Shown: in pieces, positions 1 to 8,200 of the stretch
Position numbering within the stretch: the first letter of the stretch is position 1
How the letters are laid out: each line of letters begins with the position of its first letter
Assembly: GCA_030267965.1 (NCBI GenBank)
Contig: BRYA01000489.1
Span: 1-39,424, forward strand
Origin: Triparma columacea
Taxonomy: Eukaryota > Sar > Bolidophyceae > Parmales > Triparmaceae
DNA length: 39,424 nucleotides
Direction: 5' to 3'
Program-made: the position numbers and the translations under genes
Notes under the pieces: model-generated
The model's input: the letters and a program-made list of their open reading frames with translations, nothing else
The model's database searches: none
Told to the model about the DNA's origin: nothing

Positions 1-2
1 AG

Positions 3-941
3 AGGAAGGCGAAGGAAAAGAGGGAGGAGGAAGAAAGGAAGGCTAAAATTCAACCACCCCCTCCTACACCCGCGGAGACCCGAAACGGGTTCAAGTTCAC
101 AAGCAACGACCAGCTGAAGGAGGCCGCGAAGGAGTGGGTGGAAGATAAGGACAAGGCAAAGGGGAAGTACGGCAAGATTGAAGACTGGGACGTGTCGCAG
201 GTTACGAGTTTTCGTGAGCTTTTTTATAAAGCGAAGAAATTCAATGAGGACCTGAGTCGATGGGACGTTTCGAATGTCACGAGTATGTACTGGGCGTTCT
301 ATGGTTGCTCGGCTTTCAACTCTGATCTCTCTACGTGGAACACATCGAACTATATGTATGGCATGTTTGGTGGTTGCAAGGCTTTCAACTCTGACGTCTC
401 TACGTGGAACACATCGAACTGCACGAATATGCAGGGCATGTTTCAAGGTTGCTCGGCTTTCACCTCTGATCTCTCTACGTGGAACACATCGAACTGCACG
501 ACTATGCATGCCATGTTCTATGATTGCTCGGCTTTCAACTCTGATCTCTCTACGTGGAACACATCGAGCTGCACGAATATGCAGGGCATGTTTCAAGGTT
601 GCTCGGCTTTCACCTCTGATCTCTCTACATGGAACACATCGAACTGCACGAATATGTACGGCATGTTCTATGATTGCTGGGCTTTCAACTCTGATCTCTC
701 TACGTGGAACACATCGAACTGCACGAGTATGGAGGGCATGTTTCAAAGTTGCTCGGCTTTCAACTCTAACATCTCTTCGTGGAACACATCGAACTGCACG
801 AATATGAGTGGCATGTTCAAGAATGCGACCTCTTTCGACAGTGATTTGTCTCAGTGGGACATGTCAAAGGTCAAAGAAAAAGACGGCATGTTCGAGGATG
901 CTTATGCTATGAAAGCATCCCACAAGCCCAAGGGTGTATGA
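3..941 (+). CDS. DUF285 (BspA-like) repeat protein, 5' truncated by the window
   Basis: The frame is open from the first bases of the window, so the start codon lies upstream. The visible part opens with a Lys/Glu-rich, probably coiled segment and a short Pro-rich linker. It then runs into about nine 25-residue repeats of the type MFxxCxAFNSDLSxWNTSN, followed by a shortened last unit and a TGA at 939-941. This is the DUF285 family, first described in mycoplasma lipoproteins and BspA-like leucine-rich surface proteins and expanded in several marine protists. The first and last units keep the usual W-D-V/M-S form; the central units have changed to WNTSNCTNM and are nearly identical, which indicates recent homogenisation. 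The third unit is two codons short. A role in adhesion or protein binding is family-level inference only. Confidence 0.8.
   Translation, partial: RKAKEKREEEERKAKIQPPPPTPAETRNGFKFTSNDQLKEAAKEWVEDKDKAKGKYGKIEDWDVSQVTSFRELFYKAKKFNEDLSRWDVSNVTSMYWAFYGCSAFNSDLSTWNTSNYMYGMFGGCKAFNSDVSTWNTSNCTNMQGMFQGCSAFTSDLSTWNTSNCTTMHAMFYDCSAFNSDLSTWNTSSCTNMQGMFQGCSAFTSDLSTWNTSNCTNMYGMFYDCWAFNSDLSTWNTSNCTSMEGMFQSCSAFNSNISSWNTSNCTNMSGMFKNATSFDSDLSQWDMSKVKEKDGMFEDAYAMKASHKPKGV
303..812 (+). repeat. Homogenised 75-bp coding repeats of the DUF285 gene
   Basis: Units of 75 bp share long identical stretches such as tctacgtggaacacatcgaa. Units 4 and 6 encode the same peptide and units 5 and 7 are a second matching type, so the array looks like a 150-bp two-unit block that was duplicated. 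One unit near 350-366 is 6 bp shorter than the others and keeps the frame. Confidence 0.85.
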
Positions 942-2413
942 TTAATACCAAGAAGGGGGGGTTGCAAGACGAAGTAATAACCCCTAAAATCACACATCAT
1001 TTAAACACGAAATCGCCGCACGAAGTCAACACCTTTCCCAAAACAACTTACGACAAATTGCTGCATTTATTGTCATCAAACAACACAATCTCTTTACTTT
1101 TCATTATTTTCATTTTTTTCACTGTTCCAAATAGCTTCCACTTTCCACCAAATCGCGCATTAATCAATAAGCTCGTCGCCTTTCATTCTCCTACTCCTCA
1201 TTTACCTCCCCAACCGCATAATGAAATCTCATGCATCCTTTGGTTAGTAAACTAATTCTTGTATTCAACCTTTCCGTGTTGTCGATATGACTCACCAAGC
1301 TGAATATTTATCTCTAAACTCGACTTTAATCTTCTGAATCTCCAACCCTTCCTCGCCCTATCTCTTCAATAAACCCTTTTGACATATTGAGTACTCCATG
1401 TGCACAATATGTAGCGATTTTGGATCTCAAACCCACAAAACAACCTCGGTGAAGCCCAAATGTGCCAAGAGACAGGCGTGCATTAGCCCCCTTCTCATCT
1501 GCTGTTAAAAAAGATGGTATCAGTAACGTCGCAATGGCAGAAAATGGTGTAGCGATGTAGTAGTAACCCCTTAAATCCCACATTATTGAAAATCGGAGAA
1601 GCTTTTCACGTTTGATTTATCATAACTCCCCAGTTGTCTTGAGAAGAATGCACGCACCCCATCTCCGTCCATCCGCCGTGAAATTCGCCGTCCATGAGCT
1701 CCTCCCATTGCTCGCACTTCGGTTCCTTCCTGTATTTTGATCTGAGGGTATTTGTGGTTAATGAAGAGCATTGCAAGCTGCGGGAAGTAATCGTCTTTCC
1801 CGATCCTCTACTTAGGAATTATCCCGTTCCCTTCGTCTCTTGCACACACACACGCACACACACGGGTTGATTTACTCTCCCCAAACTCACCCTGGCCCTG
1901 TTGCAGTTTGTGTTTCCAAACTCACCCTGGCCCTGTTGCAGTTTGTGTTTAAGTCTACACCCTCCTCAGTCACGTACATCACGAGCGAAAATTCATATCT
2001 CAACTTCACTCAGGGTTATGACGTAAAAAATTGTCCGAATGTGACTGTATGACTTTCTCCCGACTTGTATTGAAAAATCTCAATTTGCGATGTTCCTAAA
2101 GAGTGAAAGAAGACGAAAAGAAGGCCAAGAAGGAGAAAATGCAAGAAGGATCCCCGAAGAAGGGCATTTCTCTTTGTTTCTCCCATTTTGTACCTCAATA
2201 CAAACCGTGACCGTAACACAATAATAACAAAAACAAACGATAATACAGTACTATACCAACAAATATCACTTCTAACATCACCAAATCATACACCACAAAG
2301 TATCCACAACTCGTTCCCTCCGATTCCCGACTCGTTCTCTACAATTCGCCTATTTAATCACTATCTCATCACAACTATTATCAATATCCATACACACATA
2401 CATATCGATATCC
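942..2413. other. Intergenic stretch without a convincing gene
   Basis: Nearly 1.5 kb with only short, low-quality open frames on both strands and no recognisable domain, tRNA or rRNA. It contains a CA-rich microsatellite near 1843-1863 and an exact 35-bp tandem duplication. The last 200 bases before the SAP-domain gene are A/C-rich and are the likely promoter and 5' UTR. Confidence 0.6.
1881..1950. repeat. Exact 35-bp tandem duplication
   Basis: The 35-bp unit beginning ccaaactcaccctggccctg occurs at 1881-1915 and again, without a mismatch, at 1916-1950. It is intergenic. Perfect identity implies a recent slippage or replication event. Confidence 0.95.
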
Positions 2414-3426
2414 ATGAAGCTCTCACAGACCATTTTCCTCCTCGTAACACCCCTAACATCTGCTTTTATCCCTTCCATCACCTCCCCCCCTCCGTTCCTT
2501 CCATTCCTTCCATCCACCAGTCTCCAAAGCACGTCAGCCAGCTCCTCGCAGAGCACGTCAGCCCGTGATGAGCTCTCCCAGCACACCGTCCCAGTCCTTA
2601 AGGACATGTTAAGGGAGCGCGGTGAGAAGGTTGGGGGTAGGAAGTCGGAGCTCGTTGAGAGGCTTCTTAAGTTCAGCATCGTCTCGGTAGATGCAGCCGT
2701 TACCGAACCTTCTGACGAGGCCTCCACCGTCGCGGCCTCCACCGTCGAGGCCTCCCCCGTCGATGCCTCCCCAGTCGCCGTCGAGGCCTCCCCAGTCGCC
2801 GTCGAGGCCTCCCCCGTTGATGATGATGATGACCCTTCTGATTCAACCGACGTTCCTTACGTCGAGATCCCTACACTATCACCCTTGTCAATTAAGACCC
2901 TCCGCAAGTCCGCATCCCGTCTCCGTTCCAGGCGCACCCTACCCTTAACCTCCTTCTCCTCTTCCCCCACGTCCATTGACTCCTCAGCTCTGGGATCTCT
3001 TGACGTGTTGTTAGGAGAGAACGAACTGGTGGAGGCTAAGGCTATACTTATGGGGGGAGGACCTATCGAGGTTAAAGACGCTGTCTTTCAAATCGCAGCT
3101 ACACTGCAGGTCGCCGTTGTCGAGGTGAGAACAGGGGGGGAGAAGAGAAAGAAAGAGAGAGAGAGAGAGAGAGAGGGGATGGGAGAGGGAGGGATAGGGT
3201 TGGTGTGGGAGGTTTAATAGTACAAAACACTTCCATCAATCTAACCCAAACACTCCTCAAACCCACAACAAACTCTCAGAGGAAGGGATACTCAGCCGTA
3301 TTCTACCGTCCATCAACCTCAGGCAAGGGCATCAGGATCTACGAAAGTAACAACGCAGACGGTATGCAGTTTGAGAAAAAGATTAAGGTTAAGAGAGATA
3401 AGAGAGGGAGACCTGTTAAAGAGTAG
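2414..3426 (+). CDS. SAP-domain protein with plastid-type bipartite leader
   Basis: Two exons, 2414-3124 and 3280-3426. The 155-bp intron has a GTGAGA donor, ends CTCTCAG and is phase 0. The protein (about 285 aa) starts with the hydrophobic leader MKLSQTIFLLVTPLTSAF. The SAF at the end matches the motif at which signal peptides of secondary-plastid proteins are cut, so plastid import is likely. Residues about 55-85 form a SAP motif (TVPVLKDMLRERG, then GRKSELVERL), a helix-extension-helix element known to bind DNA or RNA. A Val/Ala/Glu/Ser/Pro-rich repeated linker follows, then a basic stretch, and the conserved basic tail KKIKVKRDKRGRPVKE encoded by exon 2. A plastid nucleic-acid-binding role (nucleoid or transcript) is inferred. 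The intron carries a GA microsatellite. Confidence 0.7.
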
Positions 3427-3498
3427 GATGGGTGACTGGACATGATGGGGAAAGGGAGGAATAATTAGAGAACGTTATGACGATGAGCGTTTATTATT

Positions 3499-5112
3499 TT
3501 ATGAGGAGTGCATTTCATTAGCGGTACGACAAAGGTGTTTCTTGATGCTCCTTTTCTCCTTTGCCTTATATTCACACCCTTCTGACGGGCATGTATGCCA
3601 CGTTACACCAATATCGTGAACATTAGCAAGGTGTGACTTGATGCTGACTCTCAACTTTGCCTTATATTCACACCCTTCTTGCGGGCATGTATGCCAGGTT
3701 ACGCCAATATTGTGAATATTAGCAAGGTGCGTCTTGAGAATGCCTCTCCGCTTCGCTTTATATTCACACCCCTCTTGCGGGCATGGATGCCATGTTACGC
3801 CAATATCGTGAATACTAGCAAGGTGTCTCTTGATAGTGCCTCTCTGCTTCGCCTTATATTCACAACCCTCTTGCGGGCATGTATGCCAGGTTACGCCAAT
3901 ATCGTGAATATCAGCAAGGTGCTGCTTGATGTTGCTTCTCTCCTTCGCCTTATATTCACAACCCTCTTGCGGGCATGCATGCCATGTTACACCAATATCG
4001 TGAATATTAGCAAGGTGTAACTTGATATCGCCTCTCTGCTTTGCCTTATATTCACACCCTTCTTGCGGGCATGTATGCCACGTTACACCAATGTCGTGGA
4101 TATTAGCAAGGTGTCTCTCGATCTTGACTCTCTCCTTCGCCTTATATTCACACCCCTCTTGCGGGCATGTATGCCATGTTACGCCAATATCGTGAACATG
4201 AGCAAGGTGCCTCTTGATGTGCTCTTCCTTCTTCGCCTTGAATTCACATCCCTCTTGCGGGCAACTATGCCATGTTACGCCAATATCGTGAACATTAGCA
4301 AGGTGGGTCTTGATTCTGCCTCTCAACTTTGCCTTAAATTCACACCCTTCTTGCGGGCATTTATGCCACGTTACACCAATATCGTGAATATGAGCAAGGT
4401 GTATCTTGAGATTGCTTCTCTGCTTCGCCTTATATTCACAACCCTCTTGCGGACATGTATGCCAGGTTACGCCAATGCCGTGAATATGAGCAAGGTGATA
4501 CTTGATGTGGCATCTCTGCTTTGCCTTATAATCACACCCTTCTTGCGGGCATGTATGCCATGTTACGCCAATATCGTGAATATCTGCAAGGTGCTTCTTG
4601 ATTCTGCCTCTCTCCTTCGCCTTATATTCACACCCCTCTTGTGGGCATGTATGCCACGTTACGCCAATATCGTGAATTAGAGCAAGGTGGCTCTTGAGTT
4701 GTGTTCTCTCCTTCGCCCTATATTTGCATCCTCTCTGTCTGCAGCGGTAAGGCCTCTTTTTCATCTCTTCCTTGTCGTACCCATACAACCTCGCAGCAAC
4801 CTGTCCATTAACACCCACCACTCCAACCCCACTGCTGTTAGTCTTCCTTTCAGCAATAACCTCCACATCCTCATCACATGGTTGGCAAACAAGAAGATCA
4901 TGCCTTACCACGTCATAATCTTCATCAACGACATCGCTTCCCGAGCCATCTACACCAATCGCTGACGATATACCCTTGTTGCGTCCTTGAAACTCAGGAA
5001 GGATACCTGGTTCCGTCGATGTAAATTCTTCCACCTTGAAATCATCTATTGTGGTGGTATTTGGCGCAAATATGTCCATATGTGACCCCAAACTCTCACT
5101 GAACACCGACAT
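3499..5112 (-). CDS. ZF-A: tandem C2H2-type zinc-finger protein (13 fingers)
   Basis: Intronless, 537 aa. The first 119 residues are the family's conserved N-terminal region (starts MSVFSESLGSHMDIFAP, later HDLLVCQPCDED) with a type-1 linker that runs into a divergent first finger (CRQRGCKYRAKE). The next fingers are 32-residue units on the plan C-x4-C-x12-H-x4-H with near-constant TWHTCPQEGCEYKAK and HDIGV segments. Helix positions -1, 2, 3 and 6 vary from finger to finger. The linker is not the canonical TGEKP. The last finger is damaged: relative to ZF-B, one base is missing just after the CR codons, so the ending CRHR-stop becomes CRTANEMHSS and the final His is lost. It is divergent from the protease-like gene that starts 216 bp away. 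Sequence-specific DNA binding is inferred from the fold. Confidence 0.85.
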   Translation of the reverse strand: MSVFSESLGSHMDIFAPNTTTIDDFKVEEFTSTEPGILPEFQGRNKGISSAIGVDGSGSDVVDEDYDVVRHDLLVCQPCDEDVEVIAERKTNSSGVGVVGVNGQVAARLYGYDKEEMKKRPYRCRQRGCKYRAKERTQLKSHLALIHDIGVTWHTCPQEGCEYKAKERGRIKKHLADIHDIGVTWHTCPQEGCDYKAKQRCHIKYHLAHIHGIGVTWHTCPQEGCEYKAKQRSNLKIHLAHIHDIGVTWHKCPQEGCEFKAKLRGRIKTHLANVHDIGVTWHSCPQEGCEFKAKKEEHIKRHLAHVHDIGVTWHTCPQEGCEYKAKERVKIERHLANIHDIGVTWHTCPQEGCEYKAKQRGDIKLHLANIHDIGVTWHACPQEGCEYKAKERSNIKQHLADIHDIGVTWHTCPQEGCEYKAKQRGTIKRHLASIHDIGVTWHPCPQEGCEYKAKRRGILKTHLANIHNIGVTWHTCPQEGCEYKAKLRVSIKSHLANVHDIGVTWHTCPSEGCEYKAKEKRSIKKHLCRTANEMHSS

Positions 5113-5174
5113 GCTCGACCAGCAAGTGTATTCTTGTCAAATTCTTCCAGTAACAGCTTTGCAAAGTGGTTCCC
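5113..5174 (-). promoter_or_regulatory. Conserved 5' block of ZF genes (ZF-A copy)
   Basis: About 60 bp directly upstream of the ATG are almost identical in ZF-A, -B, -C and -D and recognisable in ZF-E (read on the plus strand as gctcgaccagcaagtgtatt, then cttccagtaacagc). It is probably the 5' UTR with core promoter elements. No known motif was recognised. Confidence 0.6.
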
Positions 5175-5252
5175 AAATAAATTGCTTCCTTCCGATTCCT
5201 CCCCCATTTCCCATTCCTTTCTCCTTTCCCTCTCAACTTCACCTCCCTTCCC

Positions 5253-5300
5253 AAAAAGATCAAGGTCGCAAGGGACGCGAGAGGGAGGCCTGTCAAAGCT
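5253..5300 (+). pseudogene. Orphan fragment resembling the last exon of the SAP-domain gene
   Basis: Translating 5253-5300 gives KKIKVARDARGRPVKA, close to the tail KKIKVKRDKRGRPVKE of the SAP-domain protein 1.9 kb upstream. Many differences are synonymous third-base changes. It lies in frame with, and just upstream of, the protease ATG but has no sign of the preceding SAP exon. It could be a relic of a second SAP-gene copy or a shared coding module. Confidence 0.5.
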
Positions 5301-5327
5301 TTTTGCATAAATTCGAGCTCAAGACCA

Positions 5328-6566
5328 ATGAAATTGCTCCATCTCTGCCTCGTTTTCCTGTGCCAGAATGTAAGGGGTGAATACCCCGGCCCAATTGACA
5401 CCTCCATCGACTCTAATGCTGACGGAATGCCGGACAAACTCCGGTATGCTGACGACATCCCTATTTATCCAGGATCCCGATGCGGAGAGAATTTCAAGCT
5501 TTCGCCTCCTGATAGCGATTTCGGAAGAAATACCGACACGTTGCTTTGCGTTGGTCGTCCCGTGAACGGGGCCAAAGAGCAGGACGGGGACAGCGGCGGC
5601 CCAGTCTACACTGAAATCGACGGTGTGCGTGTTCAGGTTGGGGTTAACACTGGAAGTTATCCCGCTGACTACTTTCGTAACGGCGGTCCCGCAGACACCC
5701 ACATCGGGTACTACACGAGGGTGGATTCGCCTACGATAAAGCCTTGGCTCGCAGAGATTCTGGCGGGGAACCTTGCAGCCGCAAAAGCTATGACCTGTTC
5801 AGAACTGGGCGGAAAAACGAGCCCTGACCCCAACCCCCCCGACCGCCGCCGCCTCGACAACAATGGCAAACAGCGACGCCTGATCTCTGGTGCGACAGAG
5901 CAGGCAACTGAAACGCAATTTCCTGAACTCACTAGCACGGGAGGCTTGTATACAGATGAATCAGGGACGAAAGTATGGGATGCCGGATGCGATGGCACGC
6001 TGATCAAAAGCAACGCCGTGCTGCTCGCCGCCCATTGCTTCACCAACACAGAAATGGAAGCTTCAAAGGATCAAATGCGGCTATGGCCGGGCGCTTGGAA
6101 CATTGCAGACCCAGGCGCGAGCGAATCTAAAATGCGATTTGCTTCGGAGGTCATTAGGCATCCATGTTACACGCTCACGAATTACCCGGCATGCCTGGAT
6201 GCAAGCTACCCTAACGACTGCAGTGATAAATCGAAACCAATGGAGGACATTGCGGTCGCCATTTTGGAGGGAGACGCCGCAGTAGGATTGGCCACGACCC
6301 CGCTCCTAGGCCAAGGCGATCATGCCGATGTTGTGCTAGAGTTCCCTGTTTTGGGGACCATCGCTGGGTTAGGACGTTACTGTGACCCTGCAGCCGACGA
6401 GGACCCATCAAAGTGCACGATGGAAGATTATATTGTGCCTTCTGATGGCGACGAGGACGGGGACGCGGACGAGGTCGTCGATGGAGATTCGTCGGGGATG
6501 ACGCTTCAGATTGCCCCCTTGTGGTTGAGCGTTGGTTTAGCTTGTCTTATTATTGCAATAAATTAA
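5328..6566 (+). CDS. S1 (trypsin-like) protease with half-domains in reversed order
   Basis: A single 412-aa frame. Residues 1-17 form a good signal peptide (MKLLHLCLVFLCQNVRG). Residues about 35-145 match the C-terminal half of a trypsin-like domain: CVGRP, then GDSGGPVY with the nucleophile Ser89, VGVNTG, and a closing TRV...KPW. After a Lys/Arg-rich linker, residues about 185-350 match the N-terminal half: an activation-like start (RRLISGATEQ), LLAAHCF with His236, and MEDIAVAIL with Asp307, followed by GTIAGLGRYC. An acidic linker and a C-terminal hydrophobic segment (PLWLSVGLACLIIAIN) suggest membrane or GPI anchoring. The catalytic order is thus Ser-His-Asp instead of His-Asp-Ser. It may be a circular permutation, or what remains between two tandem protease domains. 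Each half keeps its hallmark residues. Confidence 0.75.
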   Translation: MKLLHLCLVFLCQNVRGEYPGPIDTSIDSNADGMPDKLRYADDIPIYPGSRCGENFKLSPPDSDFGRNTDTLLCVGRPVNGAKEQDGDSGGPVYTEIDGVRVQVGVNTGSYPADYFRNGGPADTHIGYYTRVDSPTIKPWLAEILAGNLAAAKAMTCSELGGKTSPDPNPPDRRRLDNNGKQRRLISGATEQATETQFPELTSTGGLYTDESGTKVWDAGCDGTLIKSNAVLLAAHCFTNTEMEASKDQMRLWPGAWNIADPGASESKMRFASEVIRHPCYTLTNYPACLDASYPNDCSDKSKPMEDIAVAILEGDAAVGLATTPLLGQGDHADVVLEFPVLGTIAGLGRYCDPAADEDPSKCTMEDYIVPSDGDEDGDADEVVDGDSSGMTLQIAPLWLSVGLACLIIAIN

Positions 6567-6747
6567 TGAACAAAAACATGAACTAGGGATCCCTACCAGC
6601 TCATTACGAATATCACCTACACATTAGCCAACCTAATTTAATGAAAGAAAATAACAGGACTTTTGAATACGCGTATAAATTTAGAGTTTCGTTGTGAGTT
6701 CGGTTGTGAGTTAGGGCTTAAGGTTTGGCTGTGAGGAGTGCGTTTGA

Positions 6748-8055
6748 TTAGCGGTGACGACAAATGTGTTTCTTGATGCTGCCTTTCCACTTCGTCTTAT
6801 ATTCACATCCTTCTTGCGGGCATGTATGCCATGTTACGCCAATATTGTGAATACTAGCAAGGTGGCTCTTGAGGCTGCCTTTCATCTTCGCCTTGAATTC
6901 ACAACCCTCTTGCGGGCATGGATGCCAGGTTACGCCAATATTGTGAGTATGAGCAAGGTGCTTCTTGATGCTGCTTTTCTCCTTCGCCTTATATTCACAC
7001 CCTTCTTGCGGGCATGTATGCCAGGTTACCCGAATATCGTGGATATTAGCAAGGTGCCTCTTGAGTTGTTTTCTCTCCTTCGTCTTATATTTACACCCAT
7101 CTTGCGGGCATGTATGCCACTTTACGCCAATATCGTGAATAGTAGCAAGGTGTCTCTTGATATTGCCTCTCATCTTCGCCTTATATTCACATCCGTCTTG
7201 TGGGCATGTATGCCATGTTACGCCAATATTGTGAATATTAGCAAGGTGGACCTTGATGTTTTCTCTCCGCTTCGCCTTATATTCACACCCTTCTTGCGGG
7301 CATGTATGCCATGTTACGCCAATATCGTGAATTTGAGCAAGGTGGGTCTTGATGCTGCCTCTGTCCTTTGCCTTATATTCACAACCCTCTTGCGGGCATG
7401 GATGCCACGTTAAGCCAATATTGTGAATACCAGCAAGGTGCTTCTTGATGCTGCCTCTCCCCTTCGCCTTATATTCACACCCATTTTGCGGGCATGTATG
7501 CCACGTTACGCCAATATCGTGAATATGAGCAAGGTGGAGCTTGATGCTGCCTCTCTGCTTTGCCTTAAATTCACACTCCTTTTGCGGGCATGTATACCAT
7601 ATTGTGCTAATACCGAATTGAGACTTCTTTTCATACGCAGGCTTATATTCATCATCATCATTTTCACCACTGTTACCATCACCATCCCAAGAGTCCTCGT
7701 CCTCGTCATAGTCTTCTTCGCCATTGTCATAAGTGTATTCCATTCTCGTTTCTCTCTCTCTCTCCTTGGTCCTGCTGTTGGTCTTCCCTTGAGCATCAAC
7801 CTCCACATCGTCATCACATGGTTGGCAAACAAGTAGATCATGCTGTACCACGTCATATTCTTCACCAACGACATCGCTTCCCGATCCATCTACACCAATC
7901 GCTGACGATATACCCTTGTTGCGTCCTTGAAACCCAGGAAGGATACCTGGTTCCGTCGATGTAAATTCTTCCACCTTGAAATCATCTATTGTGGTGGTGA
8001 CAGCAGGCGCAAATATGTCCATGTGTGACCCCAAACTCTCACTGAACACCGACAT
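6748..8055 (-). CDS. ZF-B: tandem C2H2-type zinc-finger protein (9 fingers)
   Basis: Intronless, 435 aa. The N-terminal region is nearly identical to that of ZF-A, but the linker is type 2: basic RTKERERETR, then a long Asp/Glu/Gly stretch, then DEYKPAYEKKSQ. Nine fingers follow; the last ends KKHICRHR, a complete C-x4-C-x12-H-x3-H finger. Comparison with this tail shows the base loss in ZF-A. The 3' flank (about 6630-6747) resembles those of ZF-A and ZF-C. The start codon is 145 bp from the ATG of the divergent oxygenase gene. Base-contact positions vary between fingers as in the other copies. Confidence 0.87.
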   Translation of the reverse strand: MSVFSESLGSHMDIFAPAVTTTIDDFKVEEFTSTEPGILPGFQGRNKGISSAIGVDGSGSDVVGEEYDVVQHDLLVCQPCDDDVEVDAQGKTNSRTKERERETRMEYTYDNGEEDYDEDEDSWDGDGNSGENDDDEYKPAYEKKSQFGISTIWYTCPQKECEFKAKQRGSIKLHLAHIHDIGVTWHTCPQNGCEYKAKGRGSIKKHLAGIHNIGLTWHPCPQEGCEYKAKDRGSIKTHLAQIHDIGVTWHTCPQEGCEYKAKRRENIKVHLANIHNIGVTWHTCPQDGCEYKAKMRGNIKRHLATIHDIGVKWHTCPQDGCKYKTKERKQLKRHLANIHDIRVTWHTCPQEGCEYKAKEKSSIKKHLAHTHNIGVTWHPCPQEGCEFKAKMKGSLKSHLASIHNIGVTWHTCPQEGCEYKTKWKGSIKKHICRHR

Positions 8056-8110
8056 GCTCGACCAGGAAGTGTATTCTTGTCAAATTCTTCCAGTAACAGC
8101 CAAAAAAGTG
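8056..8110 (-). promoter_or_regulatory. Conserved 5' block of ZF genes (ZF-B copy)
   Basis: Same block as upstream of ZF-A, with a single change in its first 20 bases (gaccagg for gaccagc). Homology fades after the aacagc motif, only about 90 bp before the ATG of the divergent oxygenase gene, so the two genes must share promoter space. Confidence 0.55.
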
Positions 8111-8200
8111 GAAAAATTTGCTCCTCCCATTTCTCTTTCCATTCACCTCCCTTCTCCTCAAAACTCCTTCCGCATTTCATCACCCCCCCATCACACCAAG

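Noticed and set aside
854..1255. 133-codon frame overlapping the DUF285 3' end
   Set aside because: It overlaps the repeat gene in another frame and continues into low-complexity intergenic DNA.
3499..5112. Regular 96-bp periodicity resembling a CRISPR or satellite array
   Set aside because: The units translate into intact zinc fingers on the minus strand, with variation concentrated at codons for helix positions. There are no spacers.
6496..6516. GDSSG near the C-terminus of the protease as a second nucleophile motif
   Set aside because: It follows an acidic low-complexity linker, lacks the surrounding trypsin sequence and abuts the anchor segment; probably coincidence.
6567..8110. ZF-B as a DNA transposon or retrogene with terminal repeats
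   Set aside because: I found no terminal inverted repeats, target-site duplication, poly-A tail or transposase. Shared flanks are explained by segmental duplication.
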